15,602 bases of DNA from JBBPYR01 sp038199755 (GTDB taxonomy: Bacteria > Chloroflexota > Ktedonobacteria > Ktedonobacterales > Ktedonobacteraceae), in the NCBI GenBank assembly GCA_038199755.1, contig JBBPYR010000336.1, forward strand, positions 1-15,602, in the 5' to 3' direction. Shown here piece by piece: positions 7,593 through 13,660 of this stretch; the first letter of the stretch is position 1; every line of letters starts with the position of its first letter. A program made the position numbers and the translations under genes. The notes below the pieces were generated by a model that saw nothing but the letters and a program-made list of their open reading frames with translations, did no database searches and was not told the origin of the DNA.

Positions 7593-7740
7593 TTCTCGCT
7601 TCGTTTTTGTCTATCAATGCTGTGTCAGTTTGCCCTTTTATGCCAGATACAGGGTAGCATAGCGCGGCTTGTTTGTCAAACTGCGTCATCTCTACATCCA
7701 GGGCTGTTGCAAGTTCGAGAATCATCTTATGATAAGTTCC
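7570..7740 (-). pseudogene. Possible remnant of an HTH-type gene cut by the palindromic repeat
   Basis: The minus-strand frame from the repeat boundary to the TAG at 7570 encodes GTYHKMILELATALDVEMTQ and about 37 more residues. The first part resembles the last helices of an XRE-type DNA-binding domain (TY..I...LATALDV). Upstream the frame continues only through the palindromic repeat, whose translation has no family features. So the tail may be what is left of a small regulator after insertion or replacement. The TAG sits inside the terminator hairpin. The resemblance is short and could be chance. Confidence 0.25.
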
Positions 7741-7913
7741 GTAGGGACCAGCTTCAGCGCGTCCTCCGCTCAATTCATTGAGCGAGATTCGCGGGATCAC
7801 TGGCGATAATGAACATTCACAAATTAATCCAGCATGATTTACGATTCGCTGTTGCCGGATGAATTTGCGAATGTTCATTATCGCCCTTGGGACGCGCTGA
7901 AGCTGGTCCCTAC
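7741..7913. repeat. Cloverleaf-like palindromic repeat, copy 1
   Basis: Outer arms 7741-7764 and 7890-7913 are perfect 24-bp inverted repeats. Inside are three hairpins: CGCTCAAT/ATTGAGCG (7767-7784), GATTC-GCG-GGATC (7786-7798, one G-T pair) and a long stem starting GGCGATAATGAACATTC (7802-7818 with 7869-7885) that continues inward with a few mismatches. Bases 7767-7809 match copy 2 (10986-11028) at 39 of 43 positions. There is no transposase. It lies between the Uma2 stop and the HTH-like remnant. A small GCGGTT/AACCGC hairpin (7915-7929) follows directly. Confidence 0.85.
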
Positions 7914-7936
7914 AGCGGTTTGCAACCGCCCTGACC

Positions 7937-8536
7937 TCAAAATTGTTCATCCTGGTCATTCAACCCTATAGGGACTGTCGTTCCTCGGTAGAGTTCGGCT
8001 ATAGGAATGCGAACGCCAATACTGGTAAGCTCTAGTTCATCGCCGGGGCCAAACAGGTGTAGCGTCCAAGCATCTCCCGCACGGCGTTGAACTTCTACCG
8101 CCTGATATTTGGTAGCGATCAAGACGTACTCTTGGATGGTGGCGCATGCGCGATAGATATTGGCCTTTTTTAACCTGTCCCTACCCTCTGTTGAGTCTGA
8201 AAGGACCTCAACGACAACCCTTGGGGTGCTTATCTGCTTTTGTTCTGTCGTCGGCTGGTCGCGTGGGTCACATGATACCGATGCATCAGGATAGGTGTAG
8301 CGCGTCTCTGCTACCCGTACACTGGCATCTGAATTATAAACATAGCAAGGATTGCTTCCTAGTGCATCCTCGATGGCTCTGACCGTGTTGCTACCAATAC
8401 GTGCATGAGCAAGGGTACCCCCTGACATGAAGTAGACTTGCCCATCAATATATTCGTATTTCGCTTCTGGGTTAGCCCGCTCCAACTCACGCCACTGCTC
8501 TACACTCATATAGTGCGGGTTTCTTTGTACTACCAT
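7937..8536 (-). CDS. Uma2-family (DUF820) putative PD-(D/E)XK endonuclease
   Basis: 199 residues. The Uma2 family has a restriction-endonuclease-like fold, is often present in many copies in cyanobacteria and Chloroflexota, and has no well-established role. Seen: the N-terminal MSVEQWRELE...YEYIDGQV block with E28; YPDASV with D84; VVVEVLSDST with E110; and K123/K124 in the following helix, consistent with the D-ExL/K active site. The C-terminal strands end in GVRIPIAELY (174-183). The ATG at 8536 has AAGAGG 6 bases upstream. Downstream, its transcript enters palindromic repeat copy 1 and then the terminator at 7561-7592. Nothing nearby suggests a restriction or toxin partner. Confidence 0.88.
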   Translation of the reverse strand: MVVQRNPHYMSVEQWRELERANPEAKYEYIDGQVYFMSGGTLAHARIGSNTVRAIEDALGSNPCYVYNSDASVRVAETRYTYPDASVSCDPRDQPTTEQKQISTPRVVVEVLSDSTEGRDRLKKANIYRACATIQEYVLIATKYQAVEVQRRAGDAWTLHLFGPGDELELTSIGVRIPIAELYRGTTVPIGLNDQDEQF

Positions 8537-8720
8537 AGAGAACCTCTTTGCAAGTGTACGTATCCACTTATCTAATTGCTAGTATACCATAGCATGAAGT
8601 GGTGGTGGTCTATGCGTTGTGCTTGCTGCTATAATTGCAATACCAGCACATTCATAAGTGCTTGGAAGCCACACATTTTACATCGCAAACAAACAACTAT
8701 ACTAGATTTAGGAGAGTTAC

Positions 8721-9107
8721 ATGCTCGTTCGTGTCACAGTTATGGTTTTACGCGTAAGTGCTATATTAGCACTGATTCTAGGCATCATCTTCTGGTTCAA
8801 CAACTCAGATAGCATCGTACCCTTTCACATGCTGCTGGGTCTTATCGTGACGCTCTCGCTCTGGGTACTCGGTTTCGCCATCGGCATGGCGAAAGGCGGC
8901 AGTTGGGGATTGGGAGCAGGAGCGATTGTGCTGGGCATCATCATGTTAGCACTGGGCCTCTCGCAGGCAGGTATCCTACCAGACTCGCCGCTACACTGGA
9001 TTATTCAGGTGGTACATCTGCTGCTTGGCCTAGCAGCTATCGGTCTGGGCGAGGCAATAGGTGGCCGCTATCGGCGTCTCAACCCCGCTGCCCAGGCAAT
9101 GCGCTAG
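8721..9107 (+). CDS. Small four-helix membrane protein of unknown function
   Basis: 128 residues, almost all hydrophobic. Four membrane helices at about 7-27, 34-56, 63-82 and 93-112; a short basic C-terminal tail (GRYRRLNPAAQAMR). Gly-rich helix 3 (GLGAGAIVLGIIMLALGL) suggests tight packing. No charged or catalytic motif was seen and I do not recognise a named family. AGGAGAG lies 5 bases before the ATG. Possible promoter TTTACA (8677-8682) and TATACT (8698-8703), but the spacer is only 15 bases. It is a single-gene unit ending at a strong hairpin. Confidence 0.75.
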   Translation: MLVRVTVMVLRVSAILALILGIIFWFNNSDSIVPFHMLLGLIVTLSLWVLGFAIGMAKGGSWGLGAGAIVLGIIMLALGLSQAGILPDSPLHWIIQVVHLLLGLAAIGLGEAIGGRYRRLNPAAQAMR

Positions 9108-9120
9108 CTCAAAATTTGTA

Positions 9121-9182
9121 AGCTAAAAGGGATAGAGGTCATGCTCAGCGACTGCTGAGCATGACCTCTATCCCTTTTAGCT
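9121..9182. terminator. Perfect 29-bp hairpin between convergent genes, bidirectional terminator
   Basis: Arms 9121-9149 and 9154-9182 are perfectly complementary with a 4-base loop. AAAAGGG on one side and CCCTTTT on the other give each strand a T-tract, as in bidirectional terminators. It lies between the stops of the membrane protein (9107) and the PEP-utilising enzyme (9191). Confidence 0.8.
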
Positions 9183-9190
9183 ATCCGTTG

Positions 9191-10912
9191 TTATTCATCA
9201 GAAAGCGTGATGTATCCGGTGGTGCCATCCACAGTAATCATTTGGCCGTCACGGATGGTCTGCATGGCTCCGCGCACATTGACGATGGCGGGAATACCAT
9301 ATTCGCGCGCCACAATCGCGCCGTGTGAGAGTTGACCACCAATCTCAAGCACTACGCCTCCCACAAGTGGAAAAATGGGCGTCCAGCCGGGATCAGTTGC
9401 CCGCGTCACTAGAATATCTTCGCGTGTCAGTGCCATTGCGGACTGCACATCTTGCACAAGTCGGGCGCGTCCACGCACCTGCCCACCGCTCGCTGGCGTG
9501 CCTGTTAACGTATGCATCTTCTGCGCAGTCTCTCGCAATGGCTCACCATCGGCACCAATGGCATCGGGCGCAATGGTATGCATCCAGTATTCGTAGGCGA
9601 TACGGCGATTCGCGACACAACGTTGTAGGGCTTGCGATGACTCTGGCGCGCCAGCATGGATGATTTGCTCTATCTCTGTCACCGTCAGAAAAAAGATGTC
9701 GTCAGGCTGTTGCAACCAGCCACGCTCCACCCAACGTTGACCTAGTTGCGCGTAGAGTTTCCGCATGGGAAAGATGAGCTTGGTCATGTAATAGCGACTG
9801 TTATCACGGATGGTGACAGCACGTTGAGCTTTTTTGAGCATGAAATGCACGATGAAGCGACGGATGAGACCTAATTTTGCATTTACAGCCGTAAGAGCTT
9901 GAGCGCGCCGCTGCCGCTGACGTTTTTCCGCTATGACAGGATTGATCGCCTCGCCAGCCTGCATATAGTTCACCACAAGGTGCAGGACCTGCTCTGGAGC
10001 CTCCGACCAGCGCGGATTGAGCAATTCGAGTTCGTTAGGGCAGCGATGGCCATGACGGCGCAAAAACTCGCCTAGCTGCTCAAAAAACTGCTGCGCTTCT
10101 GCATGTGTTCGCAGTTGTGCAAGGGTAGCAGCATCTATCGCAGTCCGCGCCTGTAGCATGGCACTCAGATCATGCTCACGCAGAGTCTCAGCCATGTTCC
10201 AGAGTGCAGGACCAACTTCCGCGCTAAAGATACCGGGAAGTCCCGCCACCAGTTCTTGAGCGATCTCCTTCTGGCCGGTCCACTTGTTCACGAGCCACTG
10301 CAAGGTGGCATACAGGAAAGCTGAGGGCATACTAATGCGAATGTTCGTGCTAAACGCATAGGCACCGCGTTCACTCCATAGCGGCAGACCTTGCTGCCAC
10401 AGGGCTGCATCATCGAGCACACTGAAATCTTGTTGCAGAGAGGCATTGACCCATTGATCGACCTGGGCAAAGAATTGGGCGGGAGTATGCTTCGGCCCCG
10501 CTTGTTTCATTGCCTGGGTTCCCTGGCGCAACAACGCTGGCAGTTTGCGTATGAGGCGCAACGGGCGAAACTTACTCTTTCTCTGCTGACCCTCTCGTGA
10601 GCGGCTACCCCACAATTTGTCTATCAGCGTGGCCGGAATGCCATATTTCTCTTCTATATCATGGAGAAGTGCTCCCTCATTGATGTAAAGCCGACCATAA
10701 AAACGGCGAACCCCCTGAAATTGCGCTTCACCAGATGACGACTTGGCAACCAATCCAAACAAGCGCGGAAAGTTTGTCTCCGTCAACGGCGTAATTGGGA
10801 ACGGCAGATTTTCACCCACATTCGCCCGCGTCCACAAATCAAACGTTTGCGGGGGTGCTTCGTTTTCTCTATCCCAGGTGTCATCTCCTGGTACAAGTAG
10901 TTCTTGTTTCAT
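9191..10912 (-). CDS. PEP-utilising enzyme with swivelling His domain, lacking ATP-grasp domain
   Basis: 573 residues. The C-terminal 100 are a PEP-utiliser mobile domain: TGTPASGGQVRGRARLV (about 470-486), ATDPGWTPIF, then GGQLSHGAIVAREYGIPAIV with the phosphate-carrying histidine H530. The rest (LWTRANVGENLPFPITPL at 27-43, GHRCPNELEL at 288-297, a REN-like RDNSRYY and DDIFFL block) resembles the substrate-binding part of rifampin phosphotransferase and related PEP-synthase-like enzymes. Those proteins normally begin with an ATP-grasp domain of about 300 residues, which is absent here and is not encoded elsewhere in the window. So it may work with a separate ATP-grasp protein, or not be a phosphotransferase. 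Start: ATG 10912 with AAGGGAG 7 bases upstream was preferred over a TTG at 10933. Its leader includes palindromic repeat copy 2. Confidence 0.85.
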   Translation of the reverse strand: MKQELLVPGDDTWDRENEAPPQTFDLWTRANVGENLPFPITPLTETNFPRLFGLVAKSSSGEAQFQGVRRFYGRLYINEGALLHDIEEKYGIPATLIDKLWGSRSREGQQRKSKFRPLRLIRKLPALLRQGTQAMKQAGPKHTPAQFFAQVDQWVNASLQQDFSVLDDAALWQQGLPLWSERGAYAFSTNIRISMPSAFLYATLQWLVNKWTGQKEIAQELVAGLPGIFSAEVGPALWNMAETLREHDLSAMLQARTAIDAATLAQLRTHAEAQQFFEQLGEFLRRHGHRCPNELELLNPRWSEAPEQVLHLVVNYMQAGEAINPVIAEKRQRQRRAQALTAVNAKLGLIRRFIVHFMLKKAQRAVTIRDNSRYYMTKLIFPMRKLYAQLGQRWVERGWLQQPDDIFFLTVTEIEQIIHAGAPESSQALQRCVANRRIAYEYWMHTIAPDAIGADGEPLRETAQKMHTLTGTPASGGQVRGRARLVQDVQSAMALTREDILVTRATDPGWTPIFPLVGGVVLEIGGQLSHGAIVAREYGIPAIVNVRGAMQTIRDGQMITVDGTTGYITLSDE

Positions 10913-10957
10913 GGTATATCTCCCTTGCGACAAGCAGCAGCGAAGCGCGCTACAGAC

Positions 10958-11063
10958 CCGTAGAGGCCAGATTGATCGCGCCCTACGCTCAATTTATTGA
11001 GCGAGATCCGCCGGATCACAGGCGATAAATCGCCACGGGGCGCGATCAATCTGGCCCCTACGG
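10958..11063. repeat. Cloverleaf-like palindromic repeat, copy 2
   Basis: Outer arms 10958-10982 and 11039-11063 form a 25-bp inverted repeat with one mismatch. Inside are three short hairpins: CGCTCAAT/ATTGAGCG (10986-11003), GATCC-GCC-GGATC (11005-11017) and GGCGA-TAAA-TCGCC (11021-11034). The core (10986-11028) matches copy 1 at 39 of 43 bases, while the inner part of the outer stem has a different sequence from copy 1. It lies between the TetR stop and the PEP-utilising gene start. Confidence 0.85.
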
Positions 11064-11118
11064 ATGGGCTTCCCTGATGACCAGTTTAAATTGTTCAGCT
11101 CTCGCCATCAGATGGTTC

Positions 11119-11706
11119 CTACAGCACTTGGTGGGTCAGGGCGCGAATAGCCCAGTTGACGCTGTTCGCCGCCTCTTCTCCTGAAAGATTCAAATAGTCC
11201 TTGAAGGCGCGAATCGTTGACGTAGAAGAAAGAATTAAGACGACGCGACAGAGATGTAGCCAATCGGCTTCGCTGTATTGCTCCTTTACAGGCGACAGGG
11301 CCTCCTCAATCATCTTGAGACGGGTGGGTAAGCCTTCTTTGCGCAACGCAAAACTTAACTCACTGATCGCTGCCGCACGTATAATTTCATCAAGTCCCTC
11401 ATAATTGATAAAAAGCTGCTTGACACCTACCATTAAAGCCTCGGGATTACCAGGTGGTGCTGCACTCGTGTTAAAACCCACCTTCTGCACCAGATAGCCG
11501 CCAAGAGCTTCTATCAGATCGCGCTTCGTGCGGAAGTAACGGTAGACCGTTGGCACTGAAACGCCCGCCTCCTCAGCAACCGCAGGAATGGATACCTCTG
11601 TAATACCTCGTGCCATGGTTCTGACGAGACCTGCAAGAATTTGCTCGCGTGTCCGCTGTGTTTGCTCCTTACGAAGTTGACTTTGATACGTATGTTTCTC
11701 TTTCAT
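11119..11706 (-). CDS. TetR-family transcriptional regulator
   Basis: 195 residues from ATG 11706 (199 from ATG 11718). Seen: basic N terminus, helix-turn-helix at about 37-62 (VSIPAVAEEAGVSVPTVYRYFRTKRDLIEAL), and a helical ligand-binding half with no recognisable ligand signature. Neither ATG has a Shine-Dalgarno sequence. A good promoter covers the first ATG and would start transcription at about 11707, so the ATG at 11706 would begin a leaderless mRNA (see findings). A palindrome over the promoter suggests self-repression. Targets are unknown. The PEP-utilising enzyme downstream on the same strand is a candidate, as is the plus-strand gene at 11980; a 207-base gap holding repeat copy 2 separates it from the PEP gene. 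Confidence 0.92.
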   Translation of the reverse strand: MKEKHTYQSQLRKEQTQRTREQILAGLVRTMARGITEVSIPAVAEEAGVSVPTVYRYFRTKRDLIEALGGYLVQKVGFNTSAAPPGNPEALMVGVKQLFINYEGLDEIIRAAAISELSFALRKEGLPTRLKMIEEALSPVKEQYSEADWLHLCRVVLILSSTSTIRAFKDYLNLSGEEAANSVNWAIRALTHQVL

Positions 11707-11722
11707 GATATGAATCATATCA
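11706..11722. promoter_or_regulatory. Palindromic operator over the tetR start
   Basis: TGATATGA-A-TCATATCA, 8-base half-sites with perfect dyad symmetry. The 11-base half GAATCATATCA (11712-11722) recurs as a direct repeat at 11732-11742, exactly 20 bases away, about two helical turns. Together they cover the -10 and -35 boxes of the tetR promoter, as expected of an autoregulatory TetR operator. Confidence 0.6.
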
Positions 11723-11743
11723 CAAATATAGGAATCATATCAA
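11714..11743 (-). promoter_or_regulatory. Promoter of the TetR gene
   Basis: Minus strand: TTGATA (plus 11738-11743), 18-base spacer, TATGAT (plus 11714-11719); both boxes match the consensus at 5 of 6 bases. Predicted transcription start about 11707, at the second ATG of the gene. Confidence 0.6.
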
Positions 11744-11766
11744 GAGGTGGAATTCAGCCTATCCAC

Positions 11767-11795
11767 TCGACGATTAGGCCACTTTCGTGTATAAT
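11767..11795 (+). promoter_or_regulatory. Possible promoter of the 11980 gene
   Basis: TCGACG (11767-11772), 17-base spacer, TATAAT (11790-11795). It would give a leader of about 180 bases before the gene at 11980. Within that leader, an A5-GCC-T5 run (11936-11949) could form a weak AT hairpin. Only the -10 box is strong. Confidence 0.4.
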
Positions 11796-11979
11796 GTCGA
11801 AAAAGTACCAGGATTATGCAATATCTGCGTTGAATGTACGTGTATTATGGTAAGAGAAGCAGTGAGCAGCAACGGTTTTTATATTTGTATTTGCAACAAG
11901 CATTTGTACAGCGATACACAGACGCTCGCGAAGCCAAAAAGCCTTTTTTAGCGGCTACCGGGCAGGGAGAAAAGCAATT

Positions 11980-12447
11980 ATGCCAAAAAAGTCAGTGACT
12001 GCACGAGGTGGAGCGCAACGCACAAAAGCAAAAACGCAAAAGAGCTTTGAACTAGTGCGTCCAGTTATAGAGGTTCAGGAAGAGGAGCCGGAGGAACAGG
12101 ACGGAGCTGTCAGAGCAACGACTAGCGTTGCCAAAGCCAGCACCATAGCAACGGTGCCAGCAGCTAAAACGAGCTTGCCAGAAGGTGCGGTGGACCCTAT
12201 AATCGAGTCTGTGACAAGCACTGCCGTCGTCAACACGGCCTCTAAAGGCACTGGCAACGGTAGTACTGGTGGGTCTTCGCGCACTGCGGCCCGTCGCCAA
12301 GCAGCACAGCAGCGGACGCCGAGGGTTGCCATGCCACTCGTCACGTCTGAACACTATGCCTATGTGCGTAAGGATTTGATGTTCATTGCGATTCTGGCAA
12401 TCATTATGTTCGCCACCATCATTGTGCTACATTTTACGCTTGGCTAA
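11980..12447 (+). CDS. Low-complexity tail-anchored membrane protein, unknown function
   Basis: 155 residues. Basic N terminus (MPKKSVTARGGAQRTKAKTQ), acidic patch EVQEEEPEEQ at 31-40, then a long Ala/Thr/Ser/Val-rich stretch to about 105, a basic segment RTAARRQAAQQRTPR, and a single hydrophobic helix at about 132-153 two residues from the end. The segment SEHYAYVRKDLMFIAILAII just before and in the helix looks like the conserved core. No signal peptide, so the bulk is probably cytosolic, anchored at the C terminus. I do not recognise a named family. AGGGAGA lies about 11 bases before the ATG. A hairpin AAGACCTA/TAGGTCTT (12453-12478) and a stronger one at 12528 follow. Confidence 0.75.
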   Translation: MPKKSVTARGGAQRTKAKTQKSFELVRPVIEVQEEEPEEQDGAVRATTSVAKASTIATVPAAKTSLPEGAVDPIIESVTSTAVVNTASKGTGNGSTGGSSRTAARRQAAQQRTPRVAMPLVTSEHYAYVRKDLMFIAILAIIMFATIIVLHFTLG

Positions 12448-12527
12448 AAGACAAGACCTATTCGCAGCGGTAGGTCTTCGTGAGCGTGATACTTACAGTT
12501 CCTTATCATTCGCTTGAACACAACAGT

Positions 12528-12560
12528 AAAGGCACTGATTTGCAATCAATCAGTGCCTTT
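12528..12560. terminator. Hairpin between convergent genes
   Basis: Arms 12528-12540 (AAAGGCACTGATT) and 12548-12560 (AATCAGTGCCTTT), 13 bp, 7-base loop, then TAATTAT on the plus strand. Likely terminator for the 11980 gene, and by symmetry for the SWIM gene on the minus strand. Confidence 0.7.
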
Positions 12561-12627
12561 TAATTATATGTATTGGCTGCTTCACGGAATGTATCACCCT
12601 TACAGCCAGGGAAGACAACGCCCTAAG

Positions 12628-12909
12628 TTAATGCACTAGCGGGCTAGTTCCTAAACCGGCGGGGACCCCCTGACGATATGCCGCCGGAATAGTAACGCCC
12701 AATACGCGTTGCATCGCCATAGTGTGGCAGCAATCGCCCCAATCTTGGAAGAAACGGCAGGTGCAATGCCACTCTCCACTATCGTAGTTGGTCGTGTGAA
12801 CATCGTTTTCGCCCTGAAATGTGGCTTCAAAGCGATTAAACTGAATGCGCTCTGGTTCCTCGGCGTAGCGTTTGGCTTTTGCGATTTTGCTGATGATACT
12901 TGAGTTCAT
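12628..12909 (-). CDS. Small SWIM-type zinc-finger protein
   Basis: 93 residues. The SWIM motif CxCx(8)CxH is seen at C49, C51, C60 and H62 (WHCTCRFFQDWGDCCHTMAM), with an extra C61. SWIM fingers bind zinc and are thought to mediate DNA or protein contacts; here it stands alone with an N-terminal segment ISKIAKAKRYAEEPERIQF that is helical, and a short C-terminal tail. I recall similar small proteins in Chloroflexota and Actinobacteria, of no known role. Start: ATG 12909 with AAGGAGAG 7 bases upstream, rather than an in-frame GTG at 12951. No partner gene in the same operon. A possible leader and a separate small transcription unit lie upstream. Confidence 0.85.
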   Translation of the reverse strand: MNSSIISKIAKAKRYAEEPERIQFNRFEATFQGENDVHTTNYDSGEWHCTCRFFQDWGDCCHTMAMQRVLGVTIPAAYRQGVPAGLGTSPLVH

Positions 12910-12951
12910 GTTCGTACTCTCCTTATAATCTAGCAACCTCTCAGCATCCAC

Positions 12952-13230
12952 GTGTTGTATGTTTTTAATACGCTTATGGATTAGCGTAGCTTTTTGTGGT
13001 AGTTGCGCCTCTGTAAGCCTACGTGGTATCTGCCGACAGTTCGTATCTCTGTCTGTTTACGTAGCATATTTCCTCATTCAGCACACACTGAATGAATGAC
13101 GACCTCCTTTCAAACATAATACTATGATCGACTTCCACCGATGCGTAGCGTAGTGGCCCAAGGAAAGAAAATGGATCGATGAGCCCGGCAACTAAGGCGT
13201 ATAAATGAACTTGTAGTACATATGGGAAAT
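12952..13230. other. Non-coding gap upstream of the SWIM gene
   Basis: No convincing gene. On the minus strand there is a complete anti-Shine-Dalgarno match AAAGGAGGT (plus 13102-13110) with no ATG at normal distance, a 7-bp hairpin (13075-13081 with 13088-13094), and a 28-codon basic reading frame (13067 down to 12981, beginning MLRKQTEIR) preceded by GAGG. It may be a leader region of the SWIM gene. No clear promoter was found. Confidence 0.35.
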
Positions 13231-13264
13231 AAAAAACACCAGGGACAATCTCTCCCTAGTGTTT
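13231..13264 (-). terminator. Rho-independent terminator of the orphan minus-strand unit
   Basis: Minus strand: AAACACTAGGGA, 7-base loop, TCCCTGGTGTTT (12 bp with one G-T pair; plus 13234-13264), followed by a T-run that continues into TTTATTT. Confidence 0.75.
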
Positions 13265-13456
13265 ATACGCGTGTCAGTGTCACTCATGGTTATCGTCCGC
13301 AGCAAACTGTTCTTGTCGCTGCTACTCGTCATTGAGAAGGCTGCACGCATAGACTTTTCAATCCTCACCCAGATTACCCTGGTTGCAAACATCCGCACAT
13401 CACGTAACTTGTTACCAGTAATGCGGATAGACTGAGTTTCGTGTCTCGTATGTGAT
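13231..13456 (-). ncRNA. Candidate small RNA, promoter to terminator, no convincing ORF
   Basis: Between a strong promoter (13463-13491) and a terminator (13231-13264) lies about 225 bases with several potential hairpins: ATCCGCA/TGCGGAT (13391-13397 with 13422-13428) enclosing GTAA-CTTG-TTAC (13404-13415), CCAG/CTGG near 13370-13385 and GCAGC/GCTGC near 13300-13325. The only frame over it (13398 to 13192) runs through the terminator and has no ribosome site or family features. No match to tmRNA, RNase P or SRP RNA was recognised. It could be an independent sRNA or an attenuated leader of the SWIM gene, which lies about 320 bases farther along on the same strand. Confidence 0.45.
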
Positions 13457-13462
13457 GAGAGG

Positions 13463-13491
13463 ATTATACCATAGGGATATGTGAAAGTCCA
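13463..13491 (-). promoter_or_regulatory. Sigma70-type promoter of the orphan minus-strand unit
   Basis: Minus strand: TGGACT (plus 13486-13491), 17-base spacer, perfect TATAAT (plus 13463-13468). Predicted start near 13456. A perfect 12-base palindrome ACTGTTAACAGT at 13536-13547 lies upstream and could regulate it. Confidence 0.6.
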
Positions 13492-13595
13492 GTCTGATTG
13501 GTCTGAATCTCTAACGCATTTTCCTTTGTGATGAAACTGTTAACAGTATTTTAATAGGAACCGACTAAGCATAATTATGGCTTCATTCAGCAAGA

Positions 13596-13611
13596 TGTGA
13601 GCCGATTCACA
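13596..13611. promoter_or_regulatory. CRP-type operator upstream of the sedolisin gene
   Basis: TGTGA-GCCGAT-TCACA, the exact TGTGA-N6-TCACA pattern of CRP-family sites. Its centre is about 91 bases upstream of the predicted start of the sedolisin transcript, a spacing compatible with activation by a CRP-family protein. Which regulator binds is unknown. Confidence 0.4.
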
Positions 13612-13660
13612 GCCTATACATGACCTTGCTCACCGCATTTTTCGTCCTCAACTGCTATAG

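Noticed and set aside
7741..7959. Coding potential of the minus-strand frame through palindromic repeat copy 1
   Set aside because: Most of the frame is the inverted repeat itself, so the open frame is better explained by the repeat than by a protein.
7741..11063. CRISPR array or insertion sequence
   Set aside because: Only two dispersed palindromic copies, with no spacers, cas genes or transposase.
13102..13110. ACCTCCTTT on the plus strand as a 16S rRNA 3' end
   Set aside because: The upstream bases do not match the conserved 16S 3' sequence; there is no rRNA here.
13192..13398. 68-codon minus-strand frame over the candidate small RNA
   Set aside because: It runs through a strong terminator at 13231-13264, has no Shine-Dalgarno site and shows no domain.
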